Shown here: positions 16,318 to 23,657 of the stretch, piece by piece
How positions within the stretch are numbered: position 1 is the stretch's first letter
Layout of the letters: each line of letters opens with the position of its first letter
From: Thermodesulfobacteriaceae bacterium UBA6232
GTDB taxonomy: Bacteria; Desulfobacterota; Thermodesulfobacteria; Thermodesulfobacteriales; Thermodesulfobacteriaceae
Length of the DNA: 23,657 nt
Direction: 5' to 3'
Assembly: GCA_002441555.1 (NCBI GenBank)
Contig: DJWK01000002.1
Location: 1-23,657 of the forward strand
Program-made: the position numbers and the translations under genes
The notes under the pieces: generated by a model
Told to the model about the DNA's origin: nothing
Databases searched by the model: none
Seen by the model: the letters and a program-made list of their open reading frames with translations, nothing else

Positions 16318-16857
16318 TTAAAATTTTACCTCCATATATTCAGGTTTTTCCTTAAGTTCTATAGCCCTTGCAGGACATTCCCTCACACAAATTCCGCAGG
16401 CCCTACATTTATCTTTATCAATAAAGGCAAATCCCTCTTCTTTTATGCTTACCGCTTCAAAAGGACAGGTTCTCACACAGGTCAAACAAACAATGCACTT
16501 TGAAGGATTAACCCTTGCAAAAACACCCAGCTCAAAAAGCTCCTCATCAGAAATAAGCCCCTTTTTAATAACAAAATCTCTTAAAGCCTTAATTACATCC
16601 CTCGGTTTTACATCCATGGGACAAACTGGCACACAGGATCCGCATTGAGAACAATACCAGAGAATTTCGTTAAGAACCTCTTCAAGCCTTCCATTCAAAA
16701 GCTGATGCACTATTTTCCTTGGATCAAAGACATAACTTGTCTTTTTCACAGGGCAAATTCCTGAACAGGCCCCGCACCTAAAACACTGATCAAAGGTTGA
16801 AACCGTGTTTTGAACAAAATTTTTAACTTCTCTCTCGGTAATGGCTAAGGCCCTCAA
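16318..16857 (-). CDS. HdrC-like polyferredoxin with four [4Fe-4S] motifs
   Basis: Iron-sulfur electron carrier. Four complete CX2CX2CX3C motifs: Cys25-35 (CFRCGACSGICP), Cys69-79 (CSQCGSCVPVCP), Cys121-131 (CIVCLTCVRTCP) and Cys151-161 (CRACGICVRECP). The first two, with the HdrC-like spacing helix FDPRKIVHQLLNGRLEEVL between them, match HdrC; the last two are an added bacterial-type dicluster ferredoxin. 179 residues. The start is TTG 16857, with GGAGG (16868-16864) 6 nt upstream; the nearby ATG at 16862 is out of frame and ends after two codons. No HdrB (CCG-domain) gene adjoins it, so electrons are not expected to end at a heterodisulfide. Confidence 0.87.
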   Translation of the reverse strand: MRALAITEREVKNFVQNTVSTFDQCFRCGACSGICPVKKTSYVFDPRKIVHQLLNGRLEEVLNEILWYCSQCGSCVPVCPMDVKPRDVIKALRDFVIKKGLISDEELFELGVFARVNPSKCIVCLTCVRTCPFEAVSIKEEGFAFIDKDKCRACGICVRECPARAIELKEKPEYMEVKF

Positions 16858-16867
16858 AGCATTCCTC

Positions 16868-17578
16868 CTAAGATTTCATAATTTTTGAAAGAATGGGTTC
16901 TAACTCCTCAACACTTGCCCTTGTCTTTTGGGAAAGATAATCCACACTTTTTGGGCCATCCTTAAGAAGTGTCTTAACTTCTATCTCGTAAAGCTTATTT
17001 TTGAGAAGAGGCAAAAGCTTTTCCTCAACCTTTTTTGAGATGGTCTCAAGGGAAAAATCTTGCATCTTCTTAAGTTCCTTTGCAATATTACCAAAGGCTG
17101 TACGAACTTGCATATTTTTACATACTTCAACCGCTGCGTCAAGATAAAAGGAAAGATCCTCCCTGGAGATACCCTCCGAGCTTCCAAGGGGTCCAAGCTC
17201 TTTAATTTTAAACATAAAATTTTTTATATCTTCAACCAATTTCACAGGCTCTGCACTGGAGACCCACTCAAGCTTAAAACGCTCTTCATTAAGTCCGATA
17301 AGCCTCATTAAGTTTCTAACCATCTCAGCCATAATCAAGGCCTGAAAATTACCCTCAATATATTTACATTCTCCAAGTTTGCATCCTCCAACCATTACGG
17401 CATCAGCCCCGTTTCTGAAGGCCTCCATCACAAAAAGGGGATCCACTCTTCCACTGCACATAACCCTTATCACTCTGTGATAGGGCGGATAATTCTGGCG
17501 GGCCACCCCGGCCGCATCAGCTGCTGCGTAACATCACCAATGGCACATAAAACTGAGTATCCTTGGCTCAAACTCCAT
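16868..17578 (-). CDS. mvhD: Selenoprotein MvhD/FlpD-like electron-transfer subunit
   Basis: Carries electrons between HdrA and a partner enzyme through a [2Fe-2S] cluster. The frame runs from ATG 17578 through an in-frame TGA (17536-17534) to TAG at 16868, giving 236 residues. The start MEFEPRILSFMCHWUCYAAA matches the family opening (F-x-C-x-W-C-x-Y), with Sec15 on the conserved Cys in a C-x-x-U pair with Cys12. Cys41 (VMCSGRVDP), Cys66 and Cys71 (GGCKLGECKY) complete the cluster ligands. GGAGG lies 5 nt before the ATG, in the last codons of hdrA; a start after the TGA (GTG 17506) would lose the cluster motif. About 95 C-terminal residues beyond the usual MvhD length include a possible winged-helix end (SVDYLSQKTRASVEELEPIL). 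The spacing to hdrA is one base. Confidence 0.92.
17495..17536 (-). promoter_or_regulatory. Selenocysteine UGA and SECIS-like hairpin of mvhD
   Basis: UGA is at 17536-17534. A hairpin follows at 17520-17495: CUG pairs with CAG (17497-17495), then an AU bulge, then GCGG with CCGC, then CC with GG with one bulged C on the 3' side, closing the loop GGGGU (17509-17505). A G-rich loop 24 nt after UGA and a bulge in the stem fit bacterial SECIS features, though the loop is not the E. coli GGUCU. The segment is much more GC-rich than its surroundings. Confidence 0.75.
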
Positions 17579-17579
17579 T

Positions 17580-20500
17580 TTAACCTCCTGCAACCTCCTC
17601 TTTTCTTTCCTCCTCTTTTAAAACCTCTCTTTCACCAAATCCCTTTAACTGCTCTAAAATGGCATCTCCTGTAAATCCTCCCACATCTATGGCAAAAACA
17701 GGACAATGTGAGGCACAAACTCCGCAACCCTTACAGGCAGCCTTAATTACCCTTGCCTTTCTCCTCTTATCAACCTTTACCATCTCAATGGCGGAGAAGG
17801 GACAGACCTCAGCACAAATAGCGCAACCGATACACTTTGGCTCATTAACCTCTGCAACAATGGGAGGAACCTCAACAAAGCCCTTAGCAAGAGGAATAGC
17901 AGCCTTAGAAGCCCCTGCCCTTGCCTGAGCTAAAATTTCATTTAAAGGCTGAGGACTATGGGCAAGCCCGGCAATAAAAACCCCATCTGTTGCCGTCTCA
18001 ACAGGTCTTAATTTCACATGGGCTTCAAGCAAAAAGCCCTCTTCGCTCACAGGAATCTTTAACATATTAACAACCTGATTGTTTTCAGAAGGAATAGCTC
18101 CCACAGATAATACACATAAATCAGAAGAAATTTCCACCTCTTCATCTAAAAGGGTATCAAAAACCTTAATTACTGGGTTATTTTTCTTAAGATAAACCTC
18201 TGGCCTTCTTCCCTCTTGAAATCTTATAAACTTAACCCCTCTTTTCCTTGCTTCTAAATAATACTTCTCATAAAATCCATAGGCCCTCATATCCATATAA
18301 AGGATATAAACCTCGGTCTCAGGACTTACTTCTTTTATCTTCAAGGCATTCTTTAAGGCCTGTATACAGCAGAACTTACTGCAGTGCTTTAGCTCCTCAC
18401 CCCTTGACCCTGCACACTGAATCATAACCACCCTTTTGGGGAAGCCCCTCTTTGTGTTCTTGAAAAGCCGTTCTTCCAGTTCAAGCTGGGTAATCACCTT
18501 CTTTCCATCAAGGGGATATTTGGAAGGTCTGTATTCTTTCCCTCCTGTTGCAACAACCACCACCCCGTGATTGATTATTTCCGATTTGTCCCCTACCCTT
18601 ATGGTGGTGGTATAGTTTCCAATATAACCGGAAATGTTGTCAATCTCTGCCTGAGTAAAAATTTTAATTTTCGGATGAGAATTCACCTTCTTAATAAGAC
18701 CTTTCAAAAATTCTTGGGGGTCCTCTCCTGTAATTAAAAACTTAATTCTCCTTAAATTTCCTCCAAGCTCTTTTTCCCTTTCAACGAGATAAACCTCGTA
18801 GCCCTGTTCTGCAAGGGAAAGAGCTGAAGTCATCCCAGCAACTCCCCCTCCCACAACGAGAGCAGAAGGTGTTACCTTCACTCTTTGAAGCTCAAGAGGT
18901 TTAAGCCTTCTTGCCTTAGCAACAGCCATTCTTACAAGGTCTTTAGCCTTCTCGGTTGCCTTTTCGGGATTATCGGGATGCACCCAGGCACACTGATCCC
19001 TAATGTTTGCCATCTCAATAAGCGCAAGGTTTAGCCCTGCCTCCCTTAAAGTGTCCTGGAAAAGGGGCTCGTGGGTTCTTGGTGTGCAGGCTGAAACCAC
19101 AATTCTATTTAAACGGTATTTCTTAATTTTCTCTTTAAGTTGTTCAAGGGAGTCCTGGGCACAGGCATAAAGAATGTTTTCTGAAAGAACCACATTGGGA
19201 AGAGTTTTGGCATAATCCCTTACTGCTTTTACATCAACCACCCCTGCAATATTTACTCCGCAATGACACACAAAGACCCCAATCCTTGGCTCCTCACTCA
19301 TAAGCTCCACATCCTCAGGAGGATACTCCTTTACAACTGTAGCCTTCCATCTACCCTCTTTCAAAAGCTCAGAAACAAGGGCTGCCCCTCCTGAAGCCTG
19401 AATAACACTCTCTGGGATATCCTTTGGCCCCTGAAAGGCACCAACCACATAAATTCCAGGTTTGGTGGTCTCAAGGGGTGAAAGATAATTTGTTTTGGCA
19501 AATTTAAATTCATTAAGCTCTATTCCAAATATCTGAGAAAGCTTTTCTGCATCTTCAGGATGAGAGAGCCCAACAGACAACACTATGGCATCAAAATAAT
19601 CCCTTCTTACATTCCCAGCCTCATCCACATAGTTTACTGCAAGTTTTCCGTCAATTTTATCAATCTTTCCTGGACGGGCACGAACAATCCTAAATCCATA
19701 CTTTTCAACGGCATTTCTGAAAGACTCATCAAAGCCCTTCCCTTGGGTTCTCACATCCATAAAAAAGAGAGTTATCTCCGCCTCAGGCTCATGTTCTTTA
19801 ATTACTGAAGCCTGCTTTACCGCATACATACAACAAACACTGGAACAATAAGGTCTATCACAGGTAAGATCCCTTGATCCAACACATTGAATATAGGCAA
19901 TTTTCTTGGGGTGTTTGAAATCAGAAGGCCTTATTACCTCACCCTCTGTTGGCCCAGATACACAGGTAATTCTTTCCATCTCAATGGCATGTAAAACATC
20001 ACTATATTTTCCGTATCCGAATTTTTCCAAGGCCTCCTTAGGAACCTTTCCAAAGCCCGTTGCAAGAATTATGGCTCCAACTTCCAAGGTCTTCTCCTCA
20101 GGCTTCTGAGAAAAATCAATAGCCTTTGGACCGCACACATTGGCACAAAGTTGACAGGTCTCATGATTAAGCCTCAAGCAGGCTGAGACATCAATATAGT
20201 ATTTGGTGGGAACTGCTTGGGGAAAATCAATACGGGCTGCTCTTGTAAAGGTTAAATTTTCATTATAGGTATCAATGGCAAGCCTCGGACAATATTTCAT
20301 ACACTCCCCGCAGGCGGTGCATTTATCTGGATCAATATAGCGGGGGTTTATTCTTATCCTTACTTTAAAATTCCCTGGCTCGCCCTTAACCTCAAGCACT
20401 TCCGTTAAGGTAAGAATTTCTATATTGGGAGACCGACCGGCCTCCACCATCTTGGGGGCAAGAATTCAGATACTACAGTCATTGGTGGGGAAGGTCTTAT

Positions 20501-20642
20501 CAAGCTGGGCCATTACCCCGCCAATAGAGGCTTTCTTTTCAACGAGATAGACATAAAAGCCAAGTTCAGAAAGATCAAGGGCAGCCTGAATGCCAGCAAT
20601 TCCTCCCCCTACAACTAATACCTGTCCTTTGGGATCCTTCAT
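17580..20642 (-). CDS. hdrA: Selenoprotein HdrA, tandem (double) form
   Basis: Flavin and iron-sulfur subunit, the likely electron-bifurcating or electron-distributing core. Read from ATG 20642 through TGA 20468-20466 it gives 1020 residues. First unit (1-440): FAD motif VLVVGGGIAGIQAAL; PTNDCSIUILAPKMVEAG with Sec59 three after Cys56 (C-x-x-U), where HdrA has a conserved Cys/Sec; inserted ferredoxin region (Cys108-118 and Cys155-170). Second unit (from 453): the usual HdrA N-terminal signature RIGVFVCHCGVNIAGVVDV, then another FAD motif (LVVGGGVAGMTSAL, about 595) without the NDC-x-x-C/U motif, and C-terminal ferredoxin motifs (Cys937-947 and Cys970-980). The start is supported by AAGGAGGT 10 nt upstream and because beginning after the TGA would lose the FAD motif. 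It follows cooS by 20 bp and its last codons contain the mvhD ribosome site. It is not a pseudogene, as no other stop interrupts it. Confidence 0.92.
20428..20468 (-). promoter_or_regulatory. Selenocysteine UGA and SECIS hairpin of hdrA
   Basis: UGA is at 20468-20466. After 20 nt a 7-bp stem forms between GGAGGCC (20445-20439) and GGUCUCC (20434-20428), with one G-U pair and GGUC (20438-20435) as loop. The G-G-U-C loop resembles that of fdhF. UGA-to-loop distance is 27 nt, longer than in fdhA but within the range described for bacterial SECIS elements. Confidence 0.82.
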
Positions 20643-20662
20643 TACTTTATCTACCTCCTTAT

Positions 20663-22702
20663 TTAGGCTCTCTTTTCTTCTTCCACGGTGTATTTCACAT
20701 GGGATCCAAAACAGCCAAGCCCGTGGAAAACTGGCACATACTTTGGACCCTCAAGGGCCCTTCTCATAGCCATATCAAAGAGAATCCTTGGTTTGGGCTT
20801 GTCAATTCCAAGGGCCTTTCTTCCACCATTAATTCTATCTATCATAATGTTAGCAAATTCATTGGCAGTCCTTGCAACCCTCCAGGACCCTCCAAAGTAT
20901 TTTTCAATCTCATAAAAGAGAAAATCTGTCACTGTTTTACTTCCAAGGGTTGGAAAATCAGGCCCAAAAACAACCTGTACTCCTGAAGTCACAAAATACA
21001 TACCAATAGCCACTGCCTTTTCACTCATCCACTGAGGAGCACATCCCACCGCTGGAATCTGATAAATATCCTCTCCAAGACCTCCAGTATGAACTATCTC
21101 GGTTGCAGCAATAAGAATCCTTGAATTATCCACACAGGCTCCCATATGAAGAACAGGAGGACAACCCACTGCCTCAAGCACCTCTCTAAGACCAGGACCT
21201 GCAAGCTCTGCTGCCTCTGGAGAGAGAAGCCCAGCCATTGCCATATTGGTGGCAGAACACCCTGTTGCAAGAACAAGCACATTATTAGCAATAAGTTCTT
21301 TGGCAAGCTCAACCTGAATAGGCTCATTTACTCTATACTGATCACACCCTACTATGGCAGCAATTCCAAGTATCTTCCCGTTAATAATATTTTCATTCAA
21401 GGGCTTATAACTTGCTCTAAATCTTCCACCAAGAATATACATTATGGCCTCATGGCTAAAACCAGCAACAATATCCACAGAGTGATCAGGAATGTTCACC
21501 TTGGAAGGATCCCTCTGAGGAAATCTTGCAATAGCAGTTCTTAAAATCTCCTTAGCGACTTCTAAAGCCCTTTTCTCATCAAAGGGAATATGGATTGCCC
21601 CTTCCATCATGGCAATGGGGCTTGTGGTAATAACAGCTGTATGAAAGTGTTTGGCAACCTCAACTACATTTTGCATAATACACTGAACATCAACTACCAC
21701 TGCCTCAAGGGCACCAGTTGCAATAGCGACCTCCTGCTGAATAAAGGAACCAGCAATTGGTATCCCCTTACGCATAAGAACTTCATTCCCTGTGCAACAA
21801 ATTCCAGAAAGATTTATTCCCTTGGCACCAACCTTTTTGGCCTCAGCCACAATCTCAGGGTCATAGCTTGCCTGAGCAAGGGCATCAGCAAGGAGAGGAT
21901 CATGCCCGTGCACAGCCACATTTACATGATCAGGTTTTAAAACCCCAAGACCAATATTAACTTTGGCCCTTATAGGCTGGGGATTTCCGAGAAGTAGATC
22001 CTGAAGCTCTGTAGCGAGCATACTTCCACCCCAGCCATCAGCAAGAGAACACCTCGCAGCACCCATAAGAATGTTTTTATAGTCCTGATCCACTCCAATA
22101 GTAGTTCTATGAGTAAGCTCAACTACCTCTATATCTACTCCTCTTGGAACAACACCATACTTTCTCCACTTCTCAAGTAATAGCTTAGGGGCTCTGTGGG
22201 TTAAAATTATTTCACCCTCTTGTTGTGAAAAAATTCTCAAAGCAGAATCAGCAAGCTCTTTCAATAAATCCTGTTCTGGAAGATTGGGATCAACACCAAA
22301 GGCTTGGGCAACAACCTTTAGCTTTCTTTTATCTCTAACCTCAAAGGGAGCCTCACCATGAACGGCTTCATAGAAGGCTTTGGCTACATGGCGGCCGTGA
22401 TCTGAATGGGCAGAAGTTCCTGCTGCAACCATCCTTGCAAAGTTTCTTGCAACAACCGTTGCAGCAGAAGCTCCGCAAACACCCCTTAATTCCTCAACTC
22501 CTTCAACCACCTGGCAGGGCCCCATATTACAAACCCTGCAACAGGTCCCTCCTTTTCCGAAAGCACAGGGAAGAACACCTCTTCTTTCAACACGCTTTGG
22601 AGCTGTAAGAACATCCTCTTTTAATTTGTTATAAAGTTCCTCTGCGGTTTTTGTCTGAACCCCGGGCTTCCCCTTTCCAAATCTTGCTCTCTCATCAATC
22701 AT
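20663..22702 (-). CDS. cooS/acsA: Carbon monoxide dehydrogenase catalytic subunit (CODH)
   Basis: Reduces CO2 to CO at the Ni-Fe-S C-cluster and hands CO to AcsB. 679 residues, family-sized. Cys46 and Cys54 bind the D-cluster and Cys55, 58, 63 and 76 the B-cluster (LPCAFGKGGTCCRVCNMGPC); spacing matches C. hydrogenoformans CooS II with a small offset. Further signatures are DHGRHVA, NVAVHGHDPLLADA, NLSGICCTGNEVLMRKG, VVDVQCIMQN, IVGCDQYRVNEP, ATGCSATNMA and LHMGACVDNSRI, which hold the C-cluster ligands. Because it clusters with acsB/C/E it is assigned to the CODH/ACS complex rather than to a stand-alone CooS. ATG 22702 has GGGGGGTG upstream. It follows folD after 84 bp. No cooC or other Ni-insertion gene is in the window. 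Confidence 0.96.
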   Translation of the reverse strand: MIDERARFGKGKPGVQTKTAEELYNKLKEDVLTAPKRVERRGVLPCAFGKGGTCCRVCNMGPCQVVEGVEELRGVCGASAATVVARNFARMVAAGTSAHSDHGRHVAKAFYEAVHGEAPFEVRDKRKLKVVAQAFGVDPNLPEQDLLKELADSALRIFSQQEGEIILTHRAPKLLLEKWRKYGVVPRGVDIEVVELTHRTTIGVDQDYKNILMGAARCSLADGWGGSMLATELQDLLLGNPQPIRAKVNIGLGVLKPDHVNVAVHGHDPLLADALAQASYDPEIVAEAKKVGAKGINLSGICCTGNEVLMRKGIPIAGSFIQQEVAIATGALEAVVVDVQCIMQNVVEVAKHFHTAVITTSPIAMMEGAIHIPFDEKRALEVAKEILRTAIARFPQRDPSKVNIPDHSVDIVAGFSHEAIMYILGGRFRASYKPLNENIINGKILGIAAIVGCDQYRVNEPIQVELAKELIANNVLVLATGCSATNMAMAGLLSPEAAELAGPGLREVLEAVGCPPVLHMGACVDNSRILIAATEIVHTGGLGEDIYQIPAVGCAPQWMSEKAVAIGMYFVTSGVQVVFGPDFPTLGSKTVTDFLFYEIEKYFGGSWRVARTANEFANIMIDRINGGRKALGIDKPKPRILFDMAMRRALEGPKYVPVFHGLGCFGSHVKYTVEEEKRA

Positions 22703-22718
22703 TTTTTAACACCCCCCT

Positions 22719-22740
22719 TTTTAATTTCTCTAAATTAAAA
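22719..22740. repeat. AT inverted repeat just upstream of the cooS ribosome site
   Basis: A perfect 9-bp inverted repeat, TTTTAATTT and AAATTAAAA with a 4-nt spacer, lies in the 84-bp folD-cooS spacer, next to the GGGGGG ribosome site of cooS. It is all A-T, so weak as an RNA hairpin, and lacks the GC stem plus U-run of a terminator. It might be a protein-binding palindrome or part of an internal promoter; no function can be assigned. Confidence 0.35.
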
Positions 22741-22786
22741 GCTAATTTAAAAACAAGAAAATTTTAATTAATTGAGAATTTCTTCA

Positions 22787-23657
22787 CTAAGCCACTTCAC
22801 TAAGAAGCCCGGCCCACATCTTGGCAGACTCTAAGGTATTTTTCATAAGCATGGTTATGGTCATTGGCCCAACGCCTCCGGGAACAGGGGTAATATAACT
22901 TGCCTTTTCCTTAACAGCCTCAAAATCAACGTCTCCGCAAAGCTTGGCCTTCCCTTCAGGGGTTGTCCCAATTCTATTAACTCCTACATCAATTACCACT
23001 ACTCCTTCTTTTACCATATCTGCAGTTATAAATTTAGGAACCCCTGCTGCCACAATGAGAATATCTGCCCTTCTTGTATGCTCTGCCATGTTTTTCGTTC
23101 CCGTATGACACACTGTAACAGTTGCATTTCCAACGGGTTTTCTCTTCTGCATAAGAAGAATAGCAATGGGCTTTCCTACAATATTACTTCTTCCAACCAC
23201 CACCACATCGGCTCCACTCACCTCAACCCCGGTTTCTGCAAGAAGCATAAGAATTCCGTAAGGGGTGCAAGGGATAAAACAGGGCTCTCCAATAACAAGT
23301 TTTCCTACATTTACCGGGTGAAATCCGTCTACATCCTTTCTCGGATCAATGGCATTAATAACCTTTCTTTCATCAATATGTTTGGGAAGGGGAAGCTGAA
23401 CAAGAATTCCGTGGATTTTTGGGTCTTTATTGTATTTATCTATAAGTTTTAAAAGCTCTTCCTCAGAGACATTTTCAGGTAAATTTTCCTGCACCGAATA
23501 GAAGCCAAGCTCATGGGCAGTTTTCTGCTTGGCAGTCACATAGGAAACAGAAGCTGGATTTTCTCCAACAAGAATGGTAACAAGCCCCGGAACAATCCCC
23601 TTCTCTTTTAATTCCTCAACTTCTTTCTTAATCCCCTCCCTAATTTTTGAAGCGACA
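22787..23657 (-). CDS. folD: Bifunctional methylene-THF dehydrogenase/methenyl-THF cyclohydrolase, N-terminus outside window
   Basis: Cytoplasmic enzyme that converts formyl/methenyl-THF to methylene-THF, the step before MetF/MetV. The frame is open to the right edge. The visible text begins VASKIREGIKKEVEELKEKG and continues PGLVTILVGENPASVSYVTAKQ, so only a few dozen N-terminal residues are missing. The GTG at 23539 is the internal Val of SYVTAK, not a start. Signatures present: catalytic Lys in YVTAKQK, VQLPLPKHID, KDVDGFHPVNVGKL, CTPYGIL, VVVGRSNIVGKPIA, VTVCHTGTKN and ITPVPGGVGPMTITML. Stop TAG at 22789-22787. It is followed after 84 bp by cooS in the same direction. The link to the pathway genes suggests it serves CO2 fixation as well as general one-carbon metabolism. 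Confidence 0.96.
   Translation of the reverse strand, partial: VASKIREGIKKEVEELKEKGIVPGLVTILVGENPASVSYVTAKQKTAHELGFYSVQENLPENVSEEELLKLIDKYNKDPKIHGILVQLPLPKHIDERKVINAIDPRKDVDGFHPVNVGKLVIGEPCFIPCTPYGILMLLAETGVEVSGADVVVVGRSNIVGKPIAILLMQKRKPVGNATVTVCHTGTKNMAEHTRRADILIVAAGVPKFITADMVKEGVVVIDVGVNRIGTTPEGKAKLCGDVDFEAVKEKASYITPVPGGVGPMTITMLMKNTLESAKMWAGLLSEVA

Noticed and set aside
16860..16862. ATG as the start of the hdrC-like gene
   Set aside because: It is out of frame (ATG-CTT-TGA) and only one base from the GGAGG; TTG 16857 has proper spacing and frame.
17534..20468. TGA reassigned as a sense codon throughout the genome
   Set aside because: hisH and the 133-residue mvhD-like gene end with TGA at the correct family length, so TGA is still a stop; only three sites with hairpins are read through.

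Overview
The window is 23.7 kb of compact bacterial chromosome. It is AT-rich, has no intergenic gap above about 115 bp, and shows frequent GGAGG ribosome binding sites. The content suggests a thermophilic, strictly anaerobic autotroph that uses the reductive acetyl-CoA (Wood-Ljungdahl) pathway. The gene types and style look like a Thermodesulfobacteriota/Desulfobacterota-type organism (Thermodesulfatator or Caldimicrobium-like). That placement is inference from gene content; no search was run.

Layout. The left edge (1-1720, + strand) carries the 3' part of thrS and complete infC. Everything from 1721 to the right edge is on the minus strand. In transcription order it reads folD (cut by the right edge), CODH acsA/cooS, hdrA, mvhD, an hdrC-like ferredoxin, a second mvhD-like gene, metV, a metF-acsD fusion, acsB, acsC, acsE, a very large formate dehydrogenase fdhA, then a radical SAM gene, scpB and hisH. 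From folD to fdhA this is almost a complete Wood-Ljungdahl locus: CO2 to formate (FdhA), methenyl/methylene-THF interconversion (FolD), methylene-THF reduction (MetF/MetV plus an Hdr/Mvh-type electron module), methyl transfer (AcsE), corrinoid protein (AcsC plus AcsD) and CODH/ACS (AcsA, AcsB). Formate-THF ligase (fhs) is the one core enzyme not seen here.

Main result. Three genes look broken by an in-frame TGA, but in each case the TGA falls on a conserved Cys/Sec position and is followed within about 10-20 nt by a GC-rich hairpin with a G-rich apical loop, as expected of a bacterial SECIS. They should be read as selenoproteins: fdhA (Sec819; 7-bp perfect stem with a GGUCU loop, the same loop and spacing as E. 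coli fdhF), hdrA (Sec59, motif C-S-I-U) and mvhD (Sec15, motif C-H-W-U). TGA is also an ordinary stop for other genes here (hisH and the second mvhD), so this is not genetic-code reassignment.

Second result. metF and acsD are one open reading frame of 830 codons. The two enzymes are joined by a linker of about 200 residues made of VEK repeats, a predicted coiled coil and a Lys/Glu/Pro-rich stretch. Inside the linker an ATG preceded by a strong GGAGG site could start a separate AcsD, so the locus may make both a fused and a free subunit. The fdhA polypeptide is itself a fusion: [2Fe-2S] domain, GltD-like flavoprotein, two ferredoxin clusters and the molybdopterin catalytic subunit in one chain of about 1362 residues.
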